Origin: Planktophila turicensis
Lineage (GTDB): Bacteria > Actinomycetota > Actinomycetes > Nanopelagicales > Nanopelagicaceae
Direction: 5' to 3' (one strand)
Length of the DNA stretch: 64,000 nucleotides
NCBI GenBank assembly: GCA_965234405.1
Contig: OZ248346.1
Positions 1 through 8,141 of the stretch are shown in pieces. Both the position numbers and the translations under genes were made by a program. The number at the start of each line of letters is the position of its first letter. The first letter of the stretch is position 1. The notes below the pieces were generated by a model that did no database searches, was not told the origin of the DNA, and worked only from the letters and a program-made list of their open reading frames with translations.

Positions 1-713
1 CGCTGTGCCTGCTCAACGAATACAACTGCTGCAACAACCAAAACTCCGACTGCGCAGACAAAGAGGAATGCGAACAAGCCCTTTTGAAGCTTGATTGACC
101 AGAGCTGGCTTGGGAAACCTGCTGCGATAGATGTGAAGATCAAGATCGACATACCGTTACCGACGCCGCGATCTGTAATGAGCTCACCGAGCCACATGAT
201 TACAGATGTTCCAGCAGTCATTACAACGATCATTGTAAGAATTCGCTGCCATGAAGCATCAGGAATGATTGGAAGTGAACAACCTGAGATCAAACGACCT
301 GGTGTACGTGCAACTGCAACCAAACCTGTTGACTGCAAGATTGCAAGACCGATTGTTAAGTAACGTGTGTACTGAGTAAGTGTTGCGGTACCTGACTGGC
401 CTTCTTGCTTCAAAGCTTCAAAACGTGGGATTACAACGGTAAGAAGCTGAATAATGATTGAAGCGGTGATGTAAGGCATGATGCCAAGTGCGAAAACTGA
501 GAGCTGAAGAAGTGCTCCACCTGAGAAGAGATTGATCAGACCAAAGAGTCCCCCGGTCTGCGCCTGATCGATACATTGCTTAACGTTTGTATATGAAACG
601 CCAGGTGTAGGTACGACAGAGCCGAAACGGAAGAGAGCCATGATTGAGAGAGTGAAGAAGATTTTCTTACGAAGTTCAGGCGTCTTAAAGGCCATTCCAA
701 ATGCTGAAAGCAT
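1..713 (-). CDS. secY: Protein translocase subunit SecY (partial, C-terminus outside window)
   Basis: SecY is the channel-forming subunit of the SecYEG translocon in the plasma membrane. The minus strand from 713 down to the window edge reads as an open frame of about 237 codons. It begins MLSAFGMAFKTPELRKKI and continues into the typical helix 1, RFGSVVPTPGV, followed by further hydrophobic segments (roughly helices 1-6). The ATG at 713 matches the family start; a second in-frame ATG at 695 would remove conserved residues. It lies 37 nt after rplO, the usual last position of the spc operon. The stop codon is not in the window. Confidence 0.95.
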   Translation of the reverse strand, partial: MLSAFGMAFKTPELRKKIFFTLSIMALFRFGSVVPTPGVSYTNVKQCIDQAQTGGLFGLINLFSGGALLQLSVFALGIMPYITASIIIQLLTVVIPRFEALKQEGQSGTATLTQYTRYLTIGLAILQSTGLVAVARTPGRLISGCSLPIIPDASWQRILTMIVVMTAGTSVIMWLGELITDRGVGNGMSILIFTSIAAGFPSQLWSIKLQKGLFAFLFVCAVGVLVVAAVVFVEQAQ

Positions 714-750
714 CAATCTTCTCCCTCTAACAAATCACGACTAGTAGTTA

Positions 751-1191
751 TTACAGTGTTGCTGTTGATCCGCCAGCTGCAGCAATCTTTTCGACTGCTG
801 ATGCTGAGAATGCATGTGCTGTAACTGAAACCTTGACTGCAATATCGCCATTTCCAAGAACCTTTACAGGCAATGAATCGCGAACTGCACCCTTTGCAAT
901 GAGATCAGCAACAGTTACATCGCCACCCTTTGGGAAGAGTGCGTTGATTGTTGAGACATTCACTGCCTGGTATTCAATGCGAGCTGGGTTCTTAAAACCA
1001 CGAAGCTTTGGCAGACGCATTACGAGTGGAAGCTGACCACCTTCGAAACCTGGACGAACCGTGTTACGAGCGTGAGTACCTTTGCCACCGCGACCTGCGG
1101 TCTTACCCTTTGATGCTTCACCGCGACCCTTACGAGTCTTAGCTTTCTTAGCACCTGGAGCTGGACGAAGATGATGAAGTTTTAGAGTCAT
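751..1191 (-). CDS. rplO: 50S ribosomal protein L15
   Basis: L15 is a late-assembling 23S rRNA-binding protein of the large subunit. The 146-residue protein shows the family pattern: an N-terminal LHHLRPAPGAKK stretch, then a Gly/Arg/Lys-rich flexible segment (KTAGRGGKGTHAR, residues about 30-45) that threads into rRNA, then a globular C-terminal half. Length is normal for Actinobacteria. It starts 2 nt after the rpmD stop and precedes secY, as in most bacterial spc operons. Confidence 0.97.
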   Translation of the reverse strand: MTLKLHHLRPAPGAKKAKTRKGRGEASKGKTAGRGGKGTHARNTVRPGFEGGQLPLVMRLPKLRGFKNPARIEYQAVNVSTINALFPKGGDVTVADLIAKGAVRDSLPVKVLGNGDIAVKVSVTAHAFSASAVEKIAAAGGSTATL

Positions 1192-1193
1192 CT

Positions 1194-1376
1194 TTATTCG
1201 ACCTCCTCTACCTTGATCAAGTGGCGAGCAGCTACTGCCATGCCACGAATTTCTGGACGGTCTTCTTTAACGACAACATCGTTGATTCGCTTGAGTCCGA
1301 GTGAACGAACAGTGTTACGAATCTCTGGCTTGTTGCCAACGGTTGACTTAACCTGAGTGATTTTCAAACGTGGCAT
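1194..1376 (-). CDS. rpmD: 50S ribosomal protein L30
   Basis: This 60-residue protein has the single-domain L30 fold signature: LKITQVKSTVGNKPEIRNTVRSLGL, given here in part as KSTVGNKPEIRNTVRSLGL, followed by a basic loop and a hydrophobic end. It is a small 23S rRNA-binding protein found in most bacteria. The start codon overlaps the rpsE stop by one base, so translation is probably coupled. Position between rpsE and rplO is the canonical one. Confidence 0.96.
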   Translation of the reverse strand: MPRLKITQVKSTVGNKPEIRNTVRSLGLKRINDVVVKEDRPEIRGMAVAARHLIKVEEVE

Positions 1377-1999
1377 TAGGCACCAACTGTCATCTGTGAA
1401 GCGCGGATAATTGCTGCAGGAGCTACATCTTCGAGCGGACGACCGCGACGAGTTGCAATCTGTGCAGGTGACTCGAGCATCTTCAGTGCAGCAACGGTTG
1501 CGTGAACCATGTTGATTGCATTTGAAGAACCGAGAGACTTAGTAAGAACATCCTTAACACCAGCGCACTCAAGTACGGCACGAACAGGACCGCCAGCGAT
1601 AACTCCGGTACCTGGACTTGCTGGGCGAAGAAGAACTACGCCCGCTGCTGTTTCACCCTGAACTGGGTGAGGAATAGTTCCCTGAACGCGTGGGACTGTG
1701 AAGAATGACTTCTTAGCTTCTTCGACAGCCTTAGCAATTGCTTGTGGAACTTCCTTGGACTTTCCGTAACCAATTCCTACTGTGCCGTTTTCATCGCCCA
1801 CAACAACGAGTGCTGTGAATGAGAAGCGACGTCCACCCTTAACAACCTTAGACACACGGTTAATGAAAACCACGCGCTCGGTGTATGGAGACTTCTCCTT
1901 CTCGCGATCATCACGACGTTCGCGGCGTTCGCCACGACCCTTGTTTGCAGGTGCACCAGTTGTTGCTGGCGCTGCATCGTTAGTTGGATTAACAGCCAT
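1376..1999 (-). CDS. rpsE: 30S ribosomal protein S5
   Basis: S5 contributes to decoding accuracy and mRNA entry on the small subunit. The 207-residue protein carries a low-complexity, charged N-terminal extension of about 35 residues (Ala/Thr/Gly, then Arg/Glu/Lys-rich) before the double-stranded-RNA-like domain that begins near YTERVVFINRV. The C-terminal domain contains GTGVIAGGPVRAVLE and the SLGSSNAINMV segment. Such N-terminal extensions are common in Actinobacteria. It overlaps both neighbours by one base (rplR upstream, rpmD downstream). Confidence 0.97.
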   Translation of the reverse strand: MAVNPTNDAAPATTGAPANKGRGERRERRDDREKEKSPYTERVVFINRVSKVVKGGRRFSFTALVVVGDENGTVGIGYGKSKEVPQAIAKAVEEAKKSFFTVPRVQGTIPHPVQGETAAGVVLLRPASPGTGVIAGGPVRAVLECAGVKDVLTKSLGSSNAINMVHATVAALKMLESPAQIATRRGRPLEDVAPAAIIRASQMTVGA

Positions 2000-2376
2000 T
2001 AGAACTCCAATCCGTTCTCTCGTGCAGAATCTGCAACTGCTGCGATACGACCGTGGTACTTGTTACCTGCGCGGTCAAAGACAACTGTAGAAATTCCAGC
2101 TTTCTTAGCGCGTTCAGCAATGAGTGCTCCGACCTGCTTCGACTTATCTGTCTTATCGCCAGATGCCTTGCGAAGATCTGCTTCCATTGTTGATGCGTAA
2201 GCAATGGTCTTGCTCTGTGTGTCATCAATGACCTGAACGAACAGGTGGCGTGATGAACGTGAAACGACGAGGCGTGGACGTGATGGTGTGCCTGAGATCT
2301 TCTTACGAAGACGGAAAGCACGACGAGCACGCGCGTTCTGCGCTGAGCCCTTGCGGACCTTAACTCCGATTGCCAT
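1999..2376 (-). CDS. rplR: 50S ribosomal protein L18
   Basis: L18 binds 5S rRNA in the central protuberance with L5. The 125-residue product has a basic N-terminus (RARRAFRLRKKISG), the RPRLVVSRSSRH motif and the closing FDRAGNKYHGRIAAVADSAR segment, all typical of the family. The start overlaps the rplF stop by one base and the stop overlaps the rpsE start by one base. Confidence 0.97.
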   Translation of the reverse strand: MAIGVKVRKGSAQNARARRAFRLRKKISGTPSRPRLVVSRSSRHLFVQVIDDTQSKTIAYASTMEADLRKASGDKTDKSKQVGALIAERAKKAGISTVVFDRAGNKYHGRIAAVADSARENGLEF

Positions 2377-2915
2377 TACTTCTTACCTGCCTTTCCTGCC
2401 TTGCGACGAATAACTTCGCCTTCAAGACGCAAGCCCTTGCCCTTGTATGGATCTGCCTTGCGAAGCTTCTTTACCTTCGCTGCGGTTTCTCCAACGAGCT
2501 GCTTATCGATTCCGCTGATAATCAACTTTGTTGGTGATTCAACCTTGTAGGTGATTCCTTCTGGAGCTGGGAATGTAATTGGGTGGCTGTAGCCGAGCTG
2601 GAATTCAAGATCCTTGCCCTTTTCAGCAACACGGTAACCAACACCAACGATGTTGATTGTGAGTGAGTAACCGTTAGTTACACCTTCGACCATGTTCGCA
2701 ACGAGTGTGCGAGATAGGCCGTGAAGTGAACGTGTTACGCGCTCTTCATTTGGACGAGCAACGGTGATAACACCATCTGCTTGTGAAACCTGGATAGGTG
2801 CTGGAACTGCAAGTGCGAGTGAACCCTTAGGTCCCTTCACTGCAATGTTCTGACCTGTGATTGAAATTTCTACACCGCTTGGAACGGCGATAGGCATACG
2901 ACCGATACGTGACAT
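2376..2915 (-). CDS. rplF: 50S ribosomal protein L6
   Basis: L6 sits near the factor-binding site of the large subunit. The 179-residue protein begins MSRIGRMPIAVPSGVEI and shows the two tandem L6 folds. It ends with the conserved DPYKGKGLRLEGEVIRRKAGK motif that identifies the family. It follows rpsH after 7 nt and overlaps rplR by one base. Confidence 0.97.
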   Translation of the reverse strand: MSRIGRMPIAVPSGVEISITGQNIAVKGPKGSLALAVPAPIQVSQADGVITVARPNEERVTRSLHGLSRTLVANMVEGVTNGYSLTINIVGVGYRVAEKGKDLEFQLGYSHPITFPAPEGITYKVESPTKLIISGIDKQLVGETAAKVKKLRKADPYKGKGLRLEGEVIRRKAGKAGKK

Positions 2916-2922
2916 TAGATGG

Positions 2923-3327
2923 TTACCATACGTAAGCGAGAACTTCTCCGCCTACACCCTTCTTATTTGCCTGCTTATCAGTCAAGAGGCCTGATGAAGT
3001 TGAAATGATTGCAACTCCGAGTCCGCCGAGAACCTTAGGAAGCGCAGTTGACTTTGCGTAAACGCGAAGTCCTGGCTTGCTCACGCGGCGAAGGCCTGCG
3101 ATTGAGCGCTCACGGTTTGCACCGAACTTAAGATCAAGAACGAGATTCTTTCCCACTCCTGTTGCTGCTGCTTCAACGCGGTGATCTGCAATGAAACCCT
3201 CTTGCTTGAGGATCTCTGCAATTCGTACCTTGACCGATGATGACGGCATTGAAACCGAATCATGGTAGGCAGAGTTCGCATTGCGCAGACGTGAAAGCAT
3301 GTCTGCGATTGGATCTGTCATTGTCAT
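2923..3327 (-). CDS. rpsH: 30S ribosomal protein S8
   Basis: S8 is a primary 16S rRNA-binding protein and, in E. coli, represses the spc operon. The 134-residue protein starts MTMTDPIADMLSRLRNAN and ends with GVGGEVLAYVW, both diagnostic. The 68 nt upstream (3328-3395) is the longest gap inside this spc operon and contains a perfect 7-bp hairpin, listed separately. Confidence 0.97.
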   Translation of the reverse strand: MTMTDPIADMLSRLRNANSAYHDSVSMPSSSVKVRIAEILKQEGFIADHRVEAAATGVGKNLVLDLKFGANRERSIAGLRRVSKPGLRVYAKSTALPKVLGGLGVAIISTSSGLLTDKQANKKGVGGEVLAYVW

Positions 3328-3358
3328 ACGTGGCCTGTGGCCTTTCTCAAATTAGTTT

Positions 3359-3375
3359 CCTGACAATTTGTCAGG
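3359..3375 (-). promoter_or_regulatory. Hairpin in the rpsN-rpsH intergenic leader
   Basis: The plus strand reads CCTGACA-ATT-TGTCAGG, a perfect 7-bp inverted repeat with a 3-nt loop, in the 68-nt gap before rpsH. No T-run follows on the minus strand, so it is not an intrinsic terminator. It could be an RNA processing or regulatory element in an operon that otherwise has almost no spacing. Function unknown. Confidence 0.4.
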
Positions 3376-3395
3376 ACTTTATTCGTTTGTAGTTA

Positions 3396-3581
3396 TTACC
3401 AAGATGCCTTGCTGATGCCAGGAAGTTCGCCGCGGTGCGCCATTTCACGGAAGCAGATGCGACAAATTCCAAACTTTTGGTAGACAGAGTGCGGACGACC
3501 GCAACGCTGGCAACGTGTGTAACCGCGAACCTTGAACTTTGGCTTGCGAGCAGCTTTAACCTTGAGTGATGTTTTAGCCAT
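3396..3581 (-). CDS. rpsZ: 30S ribosomal protein S14, zinc-binding (type Z)
   Basis: This 61-residue S14 has two CxxC pairs (CQRC near residue 24 and CRIC near residue 40) that bind one zinc ion, which defines the short type Z form. It sits in the standard place between rplE and rpsH, starting 2 nt after rplE. The sequence is complete and ends GELPGISKASW. Many databases also call it rpsN. Confidence 0.96.
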   Translation of the reverse strand: MAKTSLKVKAARKPKFKVRGYTRCQRCGRPHSVYQKFGICRICFREMAHRGELPGISKASW

Positions 3582-3583
3582 TC

Positions 3584-4141
3584 TTATGCCTCCTTGAAAG
3601 GAAAGCCGAGCGCCTTAAGTAGTGCGCGACCTTCAGCGTCGTTCTTAGCTGTAGTTACGATCGTGATATCCATACCGCGTGTGCGGTCGATCTTGTCTTG
3701 TTCGATTTCTGGGAATACAACCTGCTCGGTAAGACCGAAGGTGTAGTTGCCCTTTCCATCAAATTGCTTTGGTGACAAGCCGCGGAAGTCACGGATACGT
3801 GGAAGAGAGATTGAGAGAAGACGATCTGCGAATTCCCACATACGATCTCCGCGAAGCGTTACGTGTGCACCAATTGGCATGCCTTCGCGAAGCTTGAACT
3901 GCGCGATTGACTTGCGTGACTTGGTGACCTGTGGCTTCTGACCGGTGATGATTGCGAGGTCCTTGATTGCACCTTCGATCAACTTTGAATCACGAGCAGC
4001 TTCGCCAACACCCATATTGACAACAATCTTTACGAGTGTAGGAATCTGCATTGGATTTGAATATCCGAATTCGCTCTTAAGCGCAGATTGGATTTCGCTC
4101 TTGTAGCGAGCCTTGAGACGAACATCTGTAGTTGTGCTCAT
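3584..4141 (-). CDS. rplE: 50S ribosomal protein L5
   Basis: L5 forms the 5S RNP with L18 and 5S rRNA and contacts the P-site tRNA. The 185-residue protein has the family motifs IVVNMGVGEAARDSK, TGQKPQVTKSRKSIAQFKLR and RIRDFRGLSPKQFDGKGNY, and ends GRALLKALGFPFKE. The start overlaps the rplX stop by one base. Confidence 0.97.
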   Translation of the reverse strand: MSTTTDVRLKARYKSEIQSALKSEFGYSNPMQIPTLVKIVVNMGVGEAARDSKLIEGAIKDLAIITGQKPQVTKSRKSIAQFKLREGMPIGAHVTLRGDRMWEFADRLLSISLPRIRDFRGLSPKQFDGKGNYTFGLTEQVVFPEIEQDKIDRTRGMDITIVTTAKNDAEGRALLKALGFPFKEA

Positions 4142-4452
4142 TAGATGTCCTTTCCTGTGCGACGTGAGATACGAACATTTGAACCGTCTTCAGTTGTGCG
4201 AACGCCAAGACGTGTTGCCTTGCCATCTCCATCAACGATCATGACGTTTGAAATATGGATTGATGCTTCCTGTGTGATGATTCCGCCGACCTTGACGCCA
4301 CGTTCGGTTGTTGATTCCTTTGTGTGGCGCTGAATGCGGTTTACGCCTTCAACAGTTACGCGGTCTCCATCTACATGAAGAACCTTGCCGGTTACGCCCT
4401 TGTTCTTGCCAGCGATAACCAAGACTTCGTCATCTTTCTTAATCTTCGCCAT
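4141..4452 (-). CDS. rplX: 50S ribosomal protein L24
   Basis: L24 is an assembly-initiator protein of the large subunit. The 103-residue product contains the KOW motif near the N-terminus (DDEVLVIAGKNKGVTGKV) and the EGVNRIQRHTK segment. It follows rplN after 2 nt and overlaps rplE by one base. Confidence 0.97.
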   Translation of the reverse strand: MAKIKKDDEVLVIAGKNKGVTGKVLHVDGDRVTVEGVNRIQRHTKESTTERGVKVGGIITQEASIHISNVMIVDGDGKATRLGVRTTEDGSNVRISRRTGKDI

Positions 4453-4454
4453 GG

Positions 4455-4823
4455 TTAGAGCACCTCCGGAGCGAGTGAAATGATCTTCATGAACTTCTTG
4501 TCGCGGAGTTCGCGAGCAACTGGTCCGAAGATACGAGTTCCGCGTGGTTCGCCGTCAGCCTTGAGGATGACAGCTGCGTTCTCGTCAAACTTGATGTAAG
4601 AACCGTCTGGACGACGACGTTCTTTAACTGTACGAACGATGACAGCCTTTACGACTTCACCCTTCTTAACCTGTCCACCAGGAATTGCATCCTTGACTGA
4701 ACAGACGATGATGTCACCGATGCCTGCGTAACGGCGCTTTGATCCTCCGAGTACACGGATACAGAGAAGCTCTTTAGCTCCTGTGTTATCCGCAACGCGT
4801 AGGCGGGATTCTTGTTGAATCAT
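4455..4823 (-). CDS. rplN: 50S ribosomal protein L14
   Basis: The 122-residue protein is a complete L14. It begins MIQQESRLRVADNTGAKE, has the RVLGGSKRRYAGIGDIIVCSV segment and ends KIISLAPEVL. L14 lies at the subunit interface and takes part in an intersubunit bridge. It follows rpsQ after 14 nt. Confidence 0.97.
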   Translation of the reverse strand: MIQQESRLRVADNTGAKELLCIRVLGGSKRRYAGIGDIIVCSVKDAIPGGQVKKGEVVKAVIVRTVKERRRPDGSYIKFDENAAVILKADGEPRGTRIFGPVARELRDKKFMKIISLAPEVL

Positions 4824-4837
4824 TCTTTATTCGCCCC

Positions 4838-5107
4838 TTACTTAGCTTTCTCGATGATTTGAACTAAACGCCAGCGCTTTGATGCTGAGATTGGTCGTGT
4901 TTCCATGATCAATACGCGGTCACCAGTGCCTGCTGAGTTTGTCTCATCATGTGCTTTGAGCTTGTGTGTGCGGCTCATGACCTTTGAGTACATACCGTGT
5001 GCAACACGATTTGATACCTCAACGGTGATGGTCTTATCCATCTTGTCTGAGACAACAATGCCTTCACGAGTCTTACGAGATCCGCGATCTTCGGTATTAG
5101 TAGCCAT
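4838..5107 (-). CDS. rpsQ: 30S ribosomal protein S17
   Basis: S17 is a primary 16S rRNA-binding protein. The 89-residue protein has the OB-fold signature REGIVVSDKMDKTITVEV and the RVLIMETRPISASKRWRLV motif. The start overlaps the rpmC stop by one base, and rplN follows after 14 nt. Confidence 0.97.
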   Translation of the reverse strand: MATNTEDRGSRKTREGIVVSDKMDKTITVEVSNRVAHGMYSKVMSRTHKLKAHDETNSAGTGDRVLIMETRPISASKRWRLVQIIEKAK

Positions 5108-5319
5108 TACGCAGCGCCTCCAATTCCTAATTCGCGTTCACGAATAATTGTGTAAATACGAGCAATCTCTTTGCGAACTGCACCGAGACGACCATGTGAT
5201 TCGAGCTGACCTGTTGCAGCCTGGAAGCGAAGGTTGAAGAGTTCTTCCTTACCTTCACGAAGCTTTGCAGTTAACTCTTCAGCAGTTAGCTGACGAAGTT
5301 CTTCATTAGTAATCGCCAT
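5107..5319 (-). CDS. rpmC: 50S ribosomal protein L29
   Basis: L29 is a small helical protein near the peptide exit tunnel. The 70-residue product shows the typical long helices with LREGKEELFNLRFQAATGQL and RKEIARIYTIIRER. It sits 2 nt after rplP and overlaps rpsQ by one base. Confidence 0.96.
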   Translation of the reverse strand: MAITNEELRQLTAEELTAKLREGKEELFNLRFQAATGQLESHGRLGAVRKEIARIYTIIRERELGIGGAA

Positions 5320-5321
5320 GG

Positions 5322-5735
5322 TTATGCCTCCTCACGCTTTACAACGCGGCACTTCATTGGGAGCTTGTGAATCGCAAGGCGCATAGCTTCAGTAGCTACT
5401 GCCTCTGTTACGCCTGAAATTTCAAACATAATGCGACCTGGCTTCACGTTTGCGATCCACCATTCTGGAGAACCCTTACCGGAACCCATACGAGTTTCAG
5501 CTGGCTTCTTTGTAAGTGGACGATCTGGATAGATGTTGATCCAAACCTTTCCACCACGCTTGATGTAACGAGTCATCGCGATACGCGCTGCTTCGATCTG
5601 ACGGTTAGTGACATATGCAGGAGCAAGTGCCTGGATACCGAAGTCTCCAAATGCAACCTGTGTTCCACCCTTTGATGCGCCTGAGCGTGATGGGTGGTGC
5701 TGCTTACGGTGCTTAACCTTGCGAGGGATCAACAT
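5322..5735 (-). CDS. rplP: 50S ribosomal protein L16
   Basis: L16 organises the A-site region of the large subunit. The 137-residue protein begins MLIPRKVKHRKQHHP, includes QIEAARIAMTRYIKRGGKVW and the GSPEWWIANVKPGRIMFEI segment, all diagnostic. The start overlaps the rpsC stop by one base, so translation is probably coupled. Confidence 0.97.
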   Translation of the reverse strand: MLIPRKVKHRKQHHPSRSGASKGGTQVAFGDFGIQALAPAYVTNRQIEAARIAMTRYIKRGGKVWINIYPDRPLTKKPAETRMGSGKGSPEWWIANVKPGRIMFEISGVTEAVATEAMRLAIHKLPMKCRVVKREEA

Positions 5736-6523
5736 TATTCAGCGCCTCCTTCTGTAGCTGGTGCTGCTGCTTCAGTTGGAGCTGCTGCCTGAGAAGTTGT
5801 CACCTCTGCGCGTGGAGCACGTGGTGTACGTGGTCCGCGGCGTTCTGGCTTTGGTGCGCGTGCTTCAGCAAGTGCCTTTTCAGCACGCTCTGCACGTGAA
5901 CCAATAACTTCACCCTTGTAGATCCAAACCTTTACACCCAAGCGACCGAATGTTGTTGCAGCTTCGTAGAAACCGTAATCAATATCAGCGCGAAGTGTGT
6001 GTAGTGGAACGCGTCCTTCACGGTAGAACTCAGAACGTGACATTTCTGCACCACCGAGACGACCACCGCACTGAACACGAATGCCCTGCGCTCCTGCCTT
6101 CATCGCTGACTGCATTGACTTCTTCATTGCGCGACGGAATGAAACACGTGCAGCAAGCTGCTCGGCGATTCCTTGTGCAACAAGCTGTGCATCAATTTCT
6201 GGATTCTTAACTTCGAGAATGTTGAGCTGAACCTGCTTGCCGGTGAGCTTCTCAAGCTTCTGACGAAGAACGTCAGCTTCTTGTCCGCGACGACCGATAA
6301 CGATTCCTGGACGAGCAGTGTGAAGGTCGATACGTACACGATCACGTGTGCGCTCGATTTCGATGCGTGAAACGCCTGCGCGCTCCATGCCCTTCTGCAT
6401 AAGTCGGCGGATTTCGACATCTTCCTTGACGTAATCCTTGTACAACTTATCTGCATACCAACGTGACTTAAATTCAGTTGTGATGCCGAGGCGGAAGCCG
6501 TGTGGGTTTACTTTTTGACCCAT
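5735..6523 (-). CDS. rpsC: 30S ribosomal protein S3
   Basis: S3 lines the mRNA entry site of the small subunit. The 262-residue protein begins MGQKVNPHGFRLGITTEFKS, contains a KH domain (PGIVIGRRGQEADVLRQKL, residues about 72-92) and the C-terminal S3 domain. A Pro/Ala/Arg-rich tail of about 45 residues follows, longer than in E. coli S3 (233 residues) but usual in Actinobacteria. It overlaps rplV and rplP by one base each. Confidence 0.97.
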   Translation of the reverse strand: MGQKVNPHGFRLGITTEFKSRWYADKLYKDYVKEDVEIRRLMQKGMERAGVSRIEIERTRDRVRIDLHTARPGIVIGRRGQEADVLRQKLEKLTGKQVQLNILEVKNPEIDAQLVAQGIAEQLAARVSFRRAMKKSMQSAMKAGAQGIRVQCGGRLGGAEMSRSEFYREGRVPLHTLRADIDYGFYEAATTFGRLGVKVWIYKGEVIGSRAERAEKALAEARAPKPERRGPRTPRAPRAEVTTSQAAAPTEAAAPATEGGAE

Positions 6524-6993
6524 TAGTTGGACGCTCCCTTCGCTGCTTGTGTATTGAGTGGTGACTTTTCAGAACGCTTTGGATTGCGTGTCTGCGCACG
6601 GTTTGATGTGCGAGAGATTGACTTCGAAGTCGCCTTTGTATCGCTGACAGCTACTGAGATGTGGCTTGAGCGCTTGAGGATACGGAAACCGCGACCCTGT
6701 GCACGTGGGCGGAAACGCTTCATTGTGCGTCCCTCGTCAACGAGTGCTTCTACAACCCAGAGCTCTGAAGCATCACGGATTGCTGGGTTCTGCTGCTTCG
6801 CATTTGCGATTGCAGAGTTAAGAAGTGTGTACACATCTGAACCTGCAGCCTGTGGTGCAAACTTGAGAACGTTAAGTGCTTCATCCGCACGCATTCCACG
6901 AACCAAGTCGACAACGCGACGAGCCTTCTGTGGTGTGTGGCGAATGTCGCGCAATACTGCGCGAGCTACGAGTGCGTCTTGTGTATTAGCCAC
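6523..6993 (-). CDS. rplV: 50S ribosomal protein L22
   Basis: L22 lines the exit tunnel. The core VLRDIRHTPQKARRVVDLVR and the closing RPRAQGRGFRILKRSSHI motif identify it. I prefer the GTG at 6993 (V-A-N-T-Q-D), which follows a GGAGAG ribosome binding site by 6 nt and overlaps the rpsS stop by 8 nt. ATGs at 7011 and 7056 would overlap rpsS more deeply and add residues not typical of the family. The 156-residue protein carries a Ser/Thr/Lys-rich C-terminal tail of about 35 residues. Confidence 0.95.
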   Translation of the reverse strand: MANTQDALVARAVLRDIRHTPQKARRVVDLVRGMRADEALNVLKFAPQAAGSDVYTLLNSAIANAKQQNPAIRDASELWVVEALVDEGRTMKRFRPRAQGRGFRILKRSSHISVAVSDTKATSKSISRTSNRAQTRNPKRSEKSPLNTQAAKGASN

Positions 6994-7267
6994 GTGATGC
7001 TCTCCGATCATCTTTAACGTGTCCGCGGAATGTACGTGTTGGTGCGAACTCACCAAGCTTGTGACCGATCATTGCGTCGGTAATAAATACTGGGACATGC
7101 TTGCGACCGTCGTGTACCGCAATTGTGTGTCCAATCATTGAAGGCGAGATCATCGAGCGTCGAGACCATGTCTTAATGACATTCTTTGTATTGGCTTCAT
7201 TTTGCGCATCCACCTTTTTGGTGAGATGCCCATCAATGAATGGGCCCTTCTTGAGACTACGTGGCAT
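6986..7267 (-). CDS. rpsS: 30S ribosomal protein S19
   Basis: S19 forms a complex with S13 in the small-subunit head. The 93-residue protein begins MPRSLKKGPFIDGHLTKKV and contains WSRRSMISPSMIGHTIAVHDG, both diagnostic, and ends GHVKDDRRASRG. It starts 9 nt after rplB. Confidence 0.97.
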   Translation of the reverse strand: MPRSLKKGPFIDGHLTKKVDAQNEANTKNVIKTWSRRSMISPSMIGHTIAVHDGRKHVPVFITDAMIGHKLGEFAPTRTFRGHVKDDRRASRG

Positions 7268-7276
7268 GAGGGCTCC

Positions 7277-8110
7277 TTAGCGCTTCTTGTTCGACTTACG
7301 ACGACGGACGATCATTGAATCTGAAGCCTTCTTCTTACGAGTACGTGCTTCAGGCTTACCCCAAGGTGTCACTGGGTGACGTCCACCAGAGGTCTTACCT
7401 TCACCACCACCGTGAGGGTGGTCGACAGGGTTCATAACAACACCACGAACAGATGGACGAACGCCTAACCAGCGCTTACGTCCAGCCTTTCCGTAGTTAA
7501 TGTTGATTTGTTCTGCGTTTCCAACTTCACCAACAGTTGCGCGGCAACGAACATCTACGTTACGGATTTCTCCAGATGGCATACGAAGTTGTGCGTATGG
7601 ACCATCTTTAGCAACGAGCTGAACTGATGCGCCAGCTGAACGAGCGATCTTCGCTCCGCCACCTGGGCGAAGTTCGATTGCGTGAACAGTTGTACCTACT
7701 GGGATGTTGCGAAGTGGCAAGTTGTTACCTGGCTTGATATCGGCCTTTGGACCGTTTTCAATAGTTGCACCTTGCTCAAGCTTATTTGGAGCGATGATGT
7801 AACGCTTTTCTCCATCTGCATAGTGAAGAAGTGCGATACGCGCTGTGCGGTTTGGATCGTATTCAATGTGCGCAACCTTTGCTGGAATACCATCCTTATC
7901 ATTTCGTGTGAAATCGATAAGACGGTAAGCACGCTTGTGACCGCCACCTTGGTGACGAACAGTGATGCGACCCTGATTGTTACGACCACCCTTTGAGTGG
8001 ATCGGACGGATAAGTGACTTTTCAGGTGTTGAGCGAGTGATTTCTGCGAAATCTGGAACAGTTGCTCCACGCTGACCTGGTGTAGTCGGCTTAAGTTTGC
8101 GAAGTGCCAT
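7277..8110 (-). CDS. rplB: 50S ribosomal protein L2
   Basis: L2 is essential for subunit association and peptidyl transfer. The 277-residue protein has the usual length and motifs: RNNQGRITVRHQGGGHKRAY, the RPGGGAKIARSAG segment, and the conserved VMNPVDHPHGGGEGKTSGG loop that contains the histidine near the peptidyl transferase centre. It is followed by rpsS after 9 nt. Confidence 0.98.
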   Translation of the reverse strand: MALRKLKPTTPGQRGATVPDFAEITRSTPEKSLIRPIHSKGGRNNQGRITVRHQGGGHKRAYRLIDFTRNDKDGIPAKVAHIEYDPNRTARIALLHYADGEKRYIIAPNKLEQGATIENGPKADIKPGNNLPLRNIPVGTTVHAIELRPGGGAKIARSAGASVQLVAKDGPYAQLRMPSGEIRNVDVRCRATVGEVGNAEQININYGKAGRKRWLGVRPSVRGVVMNPVDHPHGGGEGKTSGGRHPVTPWGKPEARTRKKKASDSMIVRRRKSNKKR

Positions 8111-8141
8111 GAGGTTTCCTCTCTTTAAGGTCCTATCTCAA

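Noticed and set aside
6527..6997. Long plus-strand open frame (156 codons) across rplV
   Set aside because: It is antisense to a clearly conserved ribosomal protein gene, shows no protein-like family pattern, and arises from the codon bias of rplV.
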